From assembly GCF_026151205.1 (NCBI RefSeq), contig NC_087074.1, forward strand, positions 12,073,182 to 12,133,181: a stretch of DNA of 60,000 nt, given 5' to 3'. This document shows, one piece after another, positions 21,401-31,002 of the stretch. The position numbers and the translations under genes were made by a program. Under the pieces are notes generated by a model, which worked only from the letters and a program-made list of their open reading frames with translations, did not search any database and was not told where the DNA came from. How positions within the stretch are numbered: position 1 is the stretch's first letter; the number at the start of each line of letters is the position of its first letter. The DNA comes from Bolinopsis microptera (taxonomy: Eukaryota; Ctenophora; Tentaculata; Lobata; Bolinopsidae).

Positions 21401-24400
21401 CTCGTGCGATCCTCGTGGGATCCTCGCGATGATACTAGGGGGTGCACGATAAAAATAAACTTGCTCGGATTTTAAAAATTTTTGTACCACTGTTTTTTAG
21501 AGACTGTGAGAATTTTCACAATACCAATTTTGTCATACCTTTTTAGAAAGATCAGTGATTTATTCGAATTTCATCATCGTGCGATGAAGAGAAAACCCTC
21601 GCGATACCCTCGCGAGGATGGAAATGTCCAATAATTTCATCGCGAGGAAATCATCCTCGTGGGAAATTGTGCACGATGATGATTTACCCTCGCGAGGATG
21701 GGTATTTGCGCGAGGATTTGGAGGCAATATTCGACGAGTTTATGGAAATCGTATCCTCGTGCCCATCCTCGTTCATCGTTCATTGGGCATGGAACAGGGG
21801 TGTAAACAGTACCTGAGTTTGAACGTCGTCTCCAGTGCAGATGGAACCGACAGTTCTTAGAGCTGGTGTAATTATCTTATACTGAGGGTTCACCAACAGT
21901 TCCACTAGTCTCCTACACACTCCCACATCTATCACTGCTTGTATCTTCTCGTTAGGGCCGTCACTGTTGATTGGATAATTGGATAATCATCAATTGATTG
22001 GGCGATAATTTAGTTAGTGTCACACGGTGACCATGGCGACAGTTAAATTGGTGATTACATAAACAACGACCTTGAGTAGTAGGGGTCGGTCACCCAGGAA
22101 ACATGTACACGCACTGTACATTGTACAAACTATATCAACACTGCAAATGTACTGTACATTTTATTGACATTTGACAGTGAGGGTGTGAAACGTACGTTAA
22201 TTTTCCGTGTAGCATAGCTCCGCTCGGAGGGTCTGTTTTTTAGCAAGCAAGTCAACTATTTTCACAGTGTACACAGTGTACATTGCACTGTACAGTGTAC
22301 AGTGTATAGTGCAGTGTACACTGCATTGTACAGTGTACATTGTACAGAGTACAGTGCAGCGTACACTGTACACTAATTTAATTATTCATTTAACTCGACA
22401 CTCCGCTTAAACAGTTCCCATGATTCAGATAAGAATATGATTCGATTAATTAAATTGGTGGATTGGAAATATATCAAAAGAGAAAGTACCTTAGATAAGA
22501 TAGTGCCCAACAAGTGTCAGTGAGTATTTCCTCGTCGTTATTGTACAACAGCCTTGCTAACACGGGCAGACAAGGTGATACCTGAAAAAGTTTATCAGTG
22601 TTTAAATCCTGGAGAAATCAAGATAAGAGCTTATAATACTAAAAGCTACGTAATATAATATATAATGGTTTAATAACGAACGTACTAAATCCTAAATCAC
22701 TCTACACTCGAACTTCGAAAATTTTCTAAAAGAGCCCCCTACAGTTGAAACCTACAGGGTTCGACGTATTTTTGAACGTTGATTCCGAATCACCCTACAT
22801 GACATATGGTTAAAATGTTCCCCTGGCGAGTTATTTGCGATAACGTGACATGATCATATAATGAAGTTGGTCTAATTTATCATTAGGGTCAGCATCTGCT
22901 TCAGTTAGGGATTGGGTTAGGGTTAGAATTAGGGGCGGGGTTATAGCATCTGCTTCAGTTAGGGATTGGGTTAGGGTCGGGGTTAGAGTAGAAGGTTTTG
23001 AATTGTCCCTCAGGACCAATAAGACCATCTAAAGAACGTGAAAACTGGAAAATGTATGTTTACCCTCCCTCCTCGAGCCTTATGTAAGTCACGTGATAGT
23101 CGAGGGTAGAGTGATTAATCATCACCCGGTTAATAACGGACATAAACAATTTCCTAAATATTTAAATTGCAAATATTTGGATTTGTAATTGCAGTGCAAC
23201 TTGCACCGCTTATCGAATTACTCTCTGGTGTGTAGTACAATTTAAAAATTATGTTTTCTTCCTTTGCACTGTCCAACATACTGGACTATCTCGCAATGTC
23301 GCAATATAGACCGTCCATTACATATTATCATACTTCCTGCCTCTTCCTATATCTTGCACATTTTACTACTCTACAATGACGTTACAAATTGCGGTTTACA
23401 GGGTAATTCTGATATCAGCAACCCTGTATTATATCATGACATAATTTTTTAATTTGAAGGTTTAAAAAATAAAAATATAACACATGACCATGTTCAACAA
23501 GTTTAGGTATTACTATTATCCTAAAATAGAAAACCTTTGGAAAATTAGGTGATGGATTCTTCCCTCTGCACAAATTAGACATGGTCCAGGTAGCATTCCG
23601 CAACATTGACAACTTCTGCGCAGTTTTCAGAATGTTAAGAAGCGGATCAACAATACCAGCGTCTATAACGATATCACGGCACTCGGGGTTATCTCCAGCT
23701 ATGTTACCCAGCGCCCAGATGGCCTGCTCCTTGACATCCTCGTAAGGAGATTCCAACAAGCGAATAAATATAGGGACAGCACCGCAGTCTATGACAGTCC
23801 TTGTTTGGTGGGAACTACCAGAGGCTATGTTCGTCAAGGCCCATGCTGCTTCAAACTGTAGTGTCATGTTGTTTTCGCACATTAAAAAGTCTTTTAAAAT
23901 CGGAACCACCCCCGTTCTTATAACTTCTTCAATTGGTGGACTTTTTTCTGAGGAAAGTAGTTGTTAAAATCAATTGTGTGTAGTGCTGAAAGGTGGGATA
24001 CGTTGAATACAAGTATAATGCAACTCACATTATGTTATGCACGGCACATTTATATTGTATCTTATGTAACTCTTTTTTTTAATTAGATGCGGGGATGCTT
24101 TAAACAATTAAATATGAACATAATATTTCAGAAATTATCATTTTCAGCTGTTATCGAGAAAAATTGCAAATTATAATCATTGTATAAGAAGTATAACGGA
24201 AGTGCTAAAATTTACCACACCCTTCAACTTAACAAATGTACAAACTTATAATTTACAGAGTACCGACCTTTACTTAGAATCTTTCTAAACTTAGTAGTCG
24301 CGACGAGCTGTAACCCTGGATCATTGCTCATAATTTGTTGTACCATCTCTGAAAAATCCTGAAATACGATTTTATAGCAAAGTGTTATTATAAACTTATA

Positions 24401-24804
24401 CACATGCTTTACAAAGTCAGCTTGTTACACTGCACAATCAACTGTGGCACTAAAACAAGATAGTTGTAAAATTAGGATTTCATGGTATTTCCATTCATAT
24501 TATATAATATGTGTGATGTTTATTAGGATTGTTACAAAACTTTTCGATCTCAAGACTAAAGTGAGTGTAGACTGTAGAAGTAGATGTTGTTTTTTGTACA
24601 GTGAAAAATGCTAATGGATGTACTCACTAAATTTGAAGTGGGAGGAGTTTGCTGGGCAGGAGGGTCCGCACAAAGCCGCCTCTTTTGCAGCATCTCATTG
24701 CGCTTGTTTTTCCTGATCTGGACCCCCTCCTCTTCTCTGCGCTTCCGCAGCTCATCTGTAGTATTGCCCTTGTTTTTGTAGTTCTGCAGTCTCCTTCCTT
24801 CCAT
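15436..24804 (-). CDS. importin subunit alpha (KPNA1/5/6 type), nine exons
   Basis: This is the nuclear import adaptor that binds classical nuclear localisation signals through armadillo repeats and importin beta through its N-terminal IBB domain. Coding exons in order are 24804-24628, 24346-24268, 23947-23535, 22581-22490, 21963-21813, 20026-19901, 19389-19262, 16162-15981 and 15620-15436. They total 1533 bases, that is 510 residues plus stop, with all phases matching. The IBB is basic ([24 protein letters not shown]). The Trp-Asn armadillo signatures follow: [45 protein letters not shown] and WAISNATSG. One repeat reads TVGSICTGD, with serine where asparagine is usual. The C-terminus ([20 protein letters not shown]) and the final GGFTF point to the KPNA1/5/6 group. 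Intron 8 holds a 2.2 kb minisatellite and intron 5 a foldback element next to its donor. The donor of intron 3 (GTTTTC) is weak. Confidence 0.96.
16205..18392. repeat. G-rich minisatellite in importin alpha intron 8
   Basis: About 2.2 kb of tandem units fills most of the intron. The basic unit is 27 bases, written in two parts as TGCTAAGTGGAGG and GAGGGGGTGCAGGC. Longer variants carry TGCACTGAGC or TACACTGTGC. Units are also grouped into a higher-order block of roughly 120-150 bases that recurs near 16463, 16585, 16903, 17052 and 17354. Each unit has several G-runs (GGAGGGAGGGGG) on the plus strand, so the intron RNA is C-rich. Long open frames across the array on both strands are by-products of the unit having few stop codons. 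Confidence 0.97.
18393..19261. other. remainder of importin alpha intron 8
   Basis: AT-rich intron sequence. Near 18590-18800 there are several short related segments with GCCTAAAA, AGGCATTTTAGCC and AGGCAATTTTTGG. These suggest a decayed repeat; nothing codes here. Confidence 0.4.
20298..20322. repeat. poly(C) tract in importin alpha intron 5
   Basis: An uninterrupted run of about 25 C residues. Similar runs occur in the R1 repeats. Confidence 0.9.
21300..21802. mobile_element. foldback element F1 in importin alpha intron 5
   Basis: The ends are long inverted repeats of about 75 bases. The left arm starts CACCCCTGTTCCATGCCCAA and the right arm is its complement, ending TTGGGCATGGAACAGGGGTG. 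Inside both arms the words ATCCTCGTG and CCTCGCGAGG recur. The insertion is flanked by TA. It has no coding capacity. A second repeat (R2, 21430-21563) is inserted in the middle. The right end lies ten bases from the exon 5 donor. Confidence 0.85.
21430..21563 (+). repeat. R2 dispersed repeat, copy inside F1
   Basis: It shares GGTGCACGATAAAAATAAAC, CTTGCTCGGATTTTAAAAAT and GACTGTGAGAATTTTCACA with the copy at 28205-28365. A partial copy lies at about 27213-27310. No coding capacity is seen. Confidence 0.75.
22100..22375. repeat. TGTACA/GTACACTG-rich simple repeat in importin alpha intron 4
   Basis: The intron holds many overlapping palindromic words such as TGTACA, CAGTGTACACTG and ACTGTACAGT. 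They are densest at 22264-22375. It is low-complexity, self-complementary DNA. Confidence 0.75.
22884..22988. repeat. tandem duplication with telomere-like GGTTAG words
   Basis: GCATCTGCTTCAGTTAGGGA followed by TTGGGTTAGGGT occurs twice, about 57 bases apart, in intron 3 of importin alpha. The GGGTTAGGGTTAG stretch resembles metazoan telomere repeat but is only two units long. Confidence 0.75.
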
Positions 24805-25249
24805 CACTACATACAATTTAATTTAAACATCATTTCAACAAAATTCTGATCGGATTTTAAATTTACATGATAGCAATATCTATTAGTGCAACTAATATTT
24901 ATATTTTTACACTATAGTGATAATAAAAACATATAATATAAACATTAACTTGATGGTAGATCAGTAATTTGTCGATGGACATAAAACGCACACTTAACAC
25001 ATTGGTAATGCACAGTTAGCACACAATGGTTACTTAACGAAGGGTTAAGGAACGGACACACAACACACGCGACAGTTACACACAGTTATTAAAGAAAGAG
25101 ATGTTTGACGCACATATGTCAACTGAAAGCTCTTCTAAAGCACTCTTGAATGATCCAAAGTTGAGCTCTCCCGATTGTTTAATTAACTCTTTGTTTTATT
25201 TTATTATTTCACCCTAAGATATTTTGTACAATTTTTGCTTAGTATAGGT
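24805..25249. promoter_or_regulatory. 5' flank of importin alpha (presumed promoter region)
   Basis: The region directly upstream of the importin start codon is AT-rich. No TATA box or other element can be assigned with confidence. I include it only as the likely site of the promoter and 5' untranslated exon. Confidence 0.25.
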
Positions 25250-25690
25250 GTTGTTAGAGTGTTGAATGTGGAGAAGGCTACCTTCACCTCGGCAGTATTC
25301 CTCACATCTGGAGGAATGTCTAAAGAGTGTTACAAGCAGTTCGTTAACAGAGTAGCAGACCTCATAGCAAGAAAAAAGGAAGGAGAGATACTGTGATGTA
25401 GTGAGAATGAGGATAAAATTTGCAATGTTGAGAACAACCCTTGTTGCTCTAAGAGGGTACAGAGGAAAGAAGGTGGAAACCAAACATGAGACCCCTCTAT
25501 CAGAAGTCTCACATGTAACCTCATCCCTGCCCCTATAATGGAGTAGATCATTTGTTTTGAAACTTGTGTGTATTATATTTGATTGTTACAGTTTTAAAAT
25601 ATTGGTGGCAATGTATAGTGCTCTGCCAGTTTGCAAAACTTAATTTTATTGTGCTCTGTCAATTGCACCACTTGGTTTAATTGAATTTAT
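25250..25690 (+). mobile_element. family B LINE tail, copy 1 (frameshifted)
   Basis: The plus strand reads [20 protein letters not shown], then [14 protein letters not shown], and breaks by frameshift near 25378. It is homologous to the C-terminal region of family A (FTPLVFSTSGGMG). It is much closer to the second family B copy at 26466-26990, with which it shares the 3' untranslated sequence. Confidence 0.75.
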
Positions 25691-26465
25691 TGTTGGCGCA
25701 CAAAAGTACGAGTGGCAGAGAGGTTCCCTTGGGGGTGCTGTGTTTCTTCAAGAACCCCTTTAAAACTCCTCATTAGTTCAAGGTTTAGGCAGCCCGATAT
25801 AAGAAGTTTAACATTTTTACAACCCTTCGGAATTTACCAAAAGAGTTGATCACACTAAAAATGTTTAATAAAAATGGTTTTAAATAATAAATCAACATTA
25901 TTTAAACTGTACCTGTAATGCAACTTACTGATATAATTTGACTTAAAGCTCCTCTATTAGTAAAATTGATAAACTGAAGTAGAAGCTTGATAAGACTAAA
26001 TCAAAGGTGCCACAATACTGTGGGGCAAAACTCTAAAACAAGCAGGTTTCTGAAAGCACCTTATTTATATCATTGAGTATTTAGAATATCTTTACAATTA
26101 AAATGTGTTTCCTTAATTACTACAACAGCTGACTTAACAAATGAATGATCAAATGAATGATCAGGAAACAGTGATTGAGGGTAAATCAGCCGATGTGCAG
26201 CATCTATGGTTATCTATGATATGTATAATCTGTATTCCTTAAATTTGTATTCCTTACAAAAGGCCCTGAAAAAATATCCCCAATCTTGTAAGGCACCTTT
26301 TTATACAAATACACCAGGGTGAAATTCAAATGCTAGCGATACGTTTGTTAACTAAGTGAAAATAACAATTATCAGAATCAAAATTCTATAGGTAAATATA
26401 GTACTACTATTTAGTCAACCGAGGATACTATTAGACTATTACACAGACCTAGCTTGCTAGTCTAT
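25691..26465. other. spacer between family B copies
   Basis: AT-rich DNA with no gene, clear repeat or regulatory signal that I can support. Confidence 0.35.
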
Positions 26466-26990
26466 TGATCTTCAAGAAATTTACGAAATGAATGAGAACG
26501 AGAAGATGGATGAGTACTTGGAGAGAGTGTTGGATGTGGAGAATGGAGAAGGCTACCTTCACCCCGGCTGTATTCCTCACATCCGGAGAAATGTCTAAAG
26601 AGTGTAAGCAGTTCGTCAACAGAGTAGCAGACCTCATAGCAAGAAAAAGGAAGGAGAGATACTGTGATGTAGTAAGGCATGTGAGAACGAGGATAAGATT
26701 AGTAATGCTGAGAACAGCTCTTGTTGCTCTACGAAGGTTCCGAAGAAAGAAGGTGGAAACTAAACATCAGGCCCATCTATCATAAGTCTCACACGACCTC
26801 ATCCCTGCCCCTGTAATGGAAGTAGATCGTGTGTTTTGCAACTTGTGCAGTGTGTATATATACACACTGCATATATATACACACTGCATATATATATATA
26901 TGATTATTAAAGTTTAAAATATTTGTTGTAATGTATTGTGCATTGCCAATTGCAACACTTGATTTAATTGAATGTGTGTATTGTTTGAAT
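26466..26990 (+). mobile_element. family B LINE tail, copy 2
   Basis: The frame starts as ENEKMDEYLERVLDVE. It shifts by one base near 26545 and continues FTPAVFLTSGEMSKECKQFV, RYCDVVRHVRTRIRLVMLRT and ALVALRRFRRKK up to 26785. It shows the same order of motifs as family A but is clearly a different lineage. The 3' untranslated region contains a TATATACACACTGCA simple repeat at 26855-26902. Confidence 0.75.
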
Positions 26991-27594
26991 GACCTTGTAT
27001 TTTATTATATTATATTGATCGCTTCTCTCACGTATGCAGGATCTCGAAAAGACCACCGCACATAGAGACAGGCACACCTAGTATGTGGTAATACAAGTTG
27101 TATACCTTTTCGCGCGCTGCAGCTGCAGGCTATTCTTTCCTGAGAACATTTTTACAGCGTGTATCAATCCAATAGGAAGTGCACAATAAAATTAAATCAT
27201 TGACCATTGTTTTGTTTTTTGAGAATGTCATGAGTTTTTCACAATACCAAATTTGTCATCCCTCATTGGAATGATTAGTGAGTTTTGCCTTGGTGCCATA
27301 TTTAATGACGCGCGTATTTTGCATTTTGGAGCTACAATAACAATTGCAAATTGTCAACTGTGGCGCAATTTACTATTAGACTGGGCCTCGCCACAAATCA
27401 AATAATGTTTCTTGCAACCACTTCTTTAGAACGGTGCAGTGCACCACTATAGGCGCAGGGCTGCACCGAGCTGCGAATGACGAAAGATTGATATCGTCAA
27501 TCAACAGTTAACAAGAAAATGTAAAAGTCGCGTAATTTGACGAAATTCATTGGCAGTAGATTTTGTTGACTGTTGACGGATGTTATATTTGATA

Positions 27595-27888
27595 TTACTC
27601 GTTTAAATTTCTTCGAAGTAGCGCGCCGCTTTCTAATTTCTTTTTGATATATGTTGCGCCTTCGGCGGCGCGCGCTTCGCGCGCGAAACGTGGCATGCAA
27701 CGTTGAACGTATGTCAACTTTTTCTTGAAATGGCCCAATGCAAGTGCTACGAAGTAGCGCGCGCCGGGCTAGTCCATTATTGACTATTGTTAATGATCTG
27801 GCCCGGCGCGCGCTACTTCGTAACACTTGCCATCGAGAAGAAAGCGGCGCGCGCTACTTCGAAAAAATTTAAACGAGTAACATCCGTC
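27595..27888. mobile_element. nested foldback element F2
   Basis: The outer arms are ACTCGTTTAAATTTCTTCGA with AGTAGCGCGCCGCTTTCT on the left, and their complement ending GAGTAAC on the right. A second inner inverted repeat (ACGAAGTAGCGCGCGCCGGG with its complement) sits around the centre near 27790. The arms are strikingly GC-rich in an AT-rich region. No coding capacity is seen. Confidence 0.75.
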
Positions 27889-28086
27889 AAGTCCATTAAC
27901 ATTGGATAATTGATTTTGTTGTATTATATTATGTATTCCGTCATATCGTCAGTAAACATTATAGCTCTTTTAATTAAACTTTAATGTTTAAAAACGTTTA
28001 TTGGAGAAACTTGGTTGATATTTACAACATACAATATTGGAGTTAATATTATGATGAAAAATAAAAATTGGGTTCACCTAATAACC

Positions 28087-28206
28087 TTGATTCACAATGT
28101 CAATCCTTCGCAGCTCGGCGAGGCCCAATGGTGCATTTCGCCGATCTACCGAAGAGAGAAGAATTATTTGATGCGCGACGCGGCCCAGTAGTGCATCGCG
28201 CTACAA
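28087..28206 (+). mobile_element. M1 miniature element, 120 bp
   Basis: It begins TTGATTCACAATGTCAATCC and ends GCATCGCGCTACAA. The flanks are CTAATAACC and CTAATAATA, a target duplication with the first seven of nine bases kept. Confidence 0.75.
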
Positions 28207-28365
28207 CTAATAATAGGGGTGCACCATAAAAATAAACTTGCTCGGATTTTAAAAATTTTTGTACCATTGTTTTCTAGAGACTGTGAGAATTTTCACAGTA
28301 CCAAATTTGTCATACCTTTTTGAAAAGATCAGTGAGTTTTGCCTAGGTGCCATATTTGATGGTGC
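28205..28365 (+). repeat. R2 dispersed repeat
   Basis: It is near identical to the repeat inside F1 at 21430-21563 and continues further (GAGTTTTGCCTAGGTGCCAT). The extension also matches about 27280-27303. Confidence 0.75.
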
Positions 28366-28366
28366 G

Positions 28367-28475
28367 TTAATTGACGATGTCAATTCATGGCAGCTCGGCG
28401 CGGCACAGTAGTCGCTGTCGCTGTGAGAAGCCTTATTGAGTGCGCGGCGCGGCACAGTAACGCATCGCGCTACAA
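28367..28475 (+). mobile_element. M1 miniature element, 109 bp
   Basis: It begins TTAATTGACGATGTCAATTC and ends CGCATCGCGCTACAA. The core has two copies of the GCGCGGCACAGTA word. No flanking duplication is visible. The left edge abuts R2. Confidence 0.75.
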
Positions 28476-28652
28476 CTTTTGGAACAAAATTAGCTGTAAA
28501 AGTCGCGTAATTTGACCAAATTTGACCAAATTCGTTGATTTTTGTCGTATTATTTGGATATATCTTCAGTTCCTTGAATGAGATCATTCTGAAAATTGGC
28601 GACGACCTTCCAATAGGGCTTTCACAACTGTCCGAAAAATTTGGTGGATATC

Positions 28653-28752
28653 TTGTCATACGTTGTATGACCCGCCGCGCACGAAGTGCGCGGCTCCCCC
28701 TGTATCGTCAGGACGATAGTGAAACGACCGTGGGGGTCGCAACGTGATACAA
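28653..28752 (+). mobile_element. M2 miniature element, 100 bp
   Basis: It begins TTGTCATACGTTGTATGACC and ends AACGTGATACAA. It is flanked by a perfect eight-base duplication TGGATATC at 28645-28652 and 28753-28760. The related copy at 29480-29577 is in the opposite orientation. Confidence 0.85.
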
Positions 28753-28833
28753 TGGATATCGGGGTTGATATAGTGATCAAAATGGGGCAAAATACGCTGC
28801 TTTTAGCTGTAACATAATGTCTGATGGTTGGAT

Positions 28834-28942
28834 TTGTAGCGCGATGCGTTACTGTGCCGCGCCGCGCACTCAATAAGGCTTCTCACAGCGACATGCGCTA
28901 CTGTGCCGCGCCGAGCTGCCATGAATTGACATCGTCAATTAA
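28834..28942 (-). mobile_element. M1 miniature element, minus orientation
   Basis: It begins TTGTAGCGCGATGCGTTACT and ends GACATCGTCAATTAA. GTTGGAT lies on both sides (28827-28833 and 28943-28949). Confidence 0.8.
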
Positions 28943-29142
28943 GTTGGATATGCTTTAAACTTTTCGGACACTTTCCTTGTAAGTCTATGAGTAAGCTTAC
29001 CAATTTTTGTTGCAATCAGAGGTCGGGGAGGATACTTAATATCTATTTGTTTGAAGAAAATTGTGCTGGCCGAAATTAGCGCTAAAAAACCATCCTACAG
29101 TCGGCACGCGCGGCTCACTGTCGATGGCGCACTACCTACTAA

Positions 29143-29385
29143 TAACCATGTGCTTGCTCTATCCAGAGCCCTTGCGCTTGCAGTAGCGCGCGCCCGCCTC
29201 ACGGCGGTTTCTTGACTTGTGAAACAAGCGCGCCCGAAGTGGCTTCACATAGCCACGTGCCTACGCGTACTGCGTGACGCGCTTGTTTCACAAGTAGGAT
29301 CTTTTGCCGCGACGGCGGTCGCGCGCTACTGCAAGCGAGAGGGCTCTGGTTAGAGCAACGAAGTGGCGCGAAAGCACATGGTTAG
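29143..29385. mobile_element. foldback element F3
   Basis: The arms are AACCATGTGCTTGCTCTATC and AGAGCCCTTGCGCTTGCAGT, with complementary sequence ending AGCACATGGTT. A second internal inverted pair (CTTGTGAAACAAGCGCG with CGCGCTTGTTTCACAAG) sits in the middle. A half copy lies at about 29590-29655. Confidence 0.75.
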
Positions 29386-29479
29386 GTAAAACCATGTGCT
29401 TAATGTGGTTAGGTGAATGCTTTTGTGTTTTGCACCACTGTATTGTGTATTGGTGATTGGGATTTCACCTAATGTAACC

Positions 29480-29577
29480 TTGTATCACGTTGCAACCCCC
29501 ACGGTCGTTTCACTATGGTCCTGACGATACAGGGGAGCTGCGCACTCGTGCGCGGCGGGTCATACAACGTATGACAA
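29480..29577 (-). mobile_element. M2 miniature element, 98 bp
   Basis: It begins TTGTATCACGTTGCAACCCC and ends CATACAACGTATGACAA. The flanking duplication ATGTAACC is perfect (29472-29479 and 29578-29585). Confidence 0.85.
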
Positions 29578-29701
29578 ATGTAACCAGTAACCATGTGCTA
29601 TCGCACCACGGCTCGAGCGCGCGCTACTGCAAGTGCAAGGGTTCTGGTTAGAGCAACATTGGGATTAGCTTAAGATGGAATACCACACATAACATTGTAT
29701 C

Positions 29702-29765
29702 TTGTAGCGCGATGCGTTACTGTGCCGCGCCGCGCACTCAATAAGGCTTCTCACAGCGACAGTAA
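29702..29765 (-). mobile_element. truncated M1 element
   Basis: TTGTAGCGCGATGCGTTACT through CTTCTCACAGCGACA matches the first half of the copy at 28834. The rest is absent. Confidence 0.7.
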
Positions 29766-29782
29766 CGTGAATTCCAGTTTTC

Positions 29783-31002
29783 CAACTCCCAGCTGCTGGG
29801 AGTTGAAACTACCGGAGCGCATTTTTATTTGAATTCTATTTGGAGTCGAGCGCTACGTTATACTCTTATATATAGCTCGTTTCAAGACGAAATCCTCATT
29901 TGTTCAGTTTGTCTTTCGATTACGTTTCTACTTTTATTTTAAATCGTGTATGCGAATCTTCTTCATTAATCTTATGAACCAGCTGATTTTCGTAACGGAA
30001 GAGATATCAAGAATCTGTCTTTTGAGCTTTAGTTACGTTTCTTCTCAATTTTGATAGAACATGGAACAGTTGTCGTTTTAGAACTAAGAACCTGTTGTGT
30101 TTTGTAGTAATTAAGCAATCTTGGACTGAAACCATTTAATTCATTAATTCCGTATGATCTATTACTCAGCAAATTGAAGGTCAGGAATCTTTTCATTTAC
30201 ATTGGGAACGGTACGATTACCAGCTTATTAAGCAAATACAGAAACTCGACTGACTTGTTTGAGTTTGTGTAAGTTAGTTCAGTTACTAGAAACTAATGTC
30301 CTCTTTTACAGGAACTTCAAAACTGTCAACGCCGGTTTAAATGCTTTTATACAGAAACTGATTTAATATATGTACATATATATATATATATATTGTATAA
30401 GGCCCTTTACTTATAATAAGGGTAAGTCAAGATCACTGTCCAATTTTGATATTTCAATTTTCAATCATTGATTTATGAAGTAGCATGGTTGTTGAATGTT
30501 GAAATTGGTTTAATAGGCTTGTTCGACTATTTAGGTTCTACTTCTGAGCAGCATAGGCCGATCATAACATATTTCCCCAAAATATCGTATTTCAATATCA
30601 TTAATATATGTCAAGAGATACATTACTATGTTACCAGGCCGGCTGTTCGGATTAGTATCCATTATTGCTGAGATTAATTATACATGGTGAGTATATTGAC
30701 CAATACCAATCGTTTAATCGGTATTTACCTATTATCGGTGTCGTATTTTTCACTTCTCAAACATTTTATTCACTTCTCAAACATTTTATTACATTATGTT
30801 GTTATCTAGTCTTGCTGCTAAATAGATAAGCCGACAGTGCAGCAGCTCATCGTGACGTGGCTTAAACGCTAATACTACGCACACTGACTACAACACTACA
30901 GATAACAGAGACCCCTAGGCTCGGTGGCCCCAATTTAATTGGGCCCCTCCTTCCACATAAGTCCACCGTAGCCCTCCTTGAAGCGTAAGTTTACCTTTCT
31001 AC
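29783..31002. promoter_or_regulatory. candidate promoter and leader upstream of the AlkB-SGNH ORF
   Basis: A perfect palindrome CAACTCCCAGC-T-GCTGGGAGTTG lies at 29783-29805. A TATATATA word at about 29867 is followed roughly 37 bases later by TTCAGT (29903-29908), an acceptable TATA plus initiator pair. About 1.1 kb of non-coding leader follows to the ATG at 31003, with a TA repeat at 30373-30394. It could be the 5' end of the retroelement or unrelated. Spacing is the only evidence. Confidence 0.3.

Noticed and set aside
22940-22985. Internal telomere sequence
   Set aside because: Only two GGTTAG units are present, within a simple 57-base duplication. This is too short to be called telomeric.
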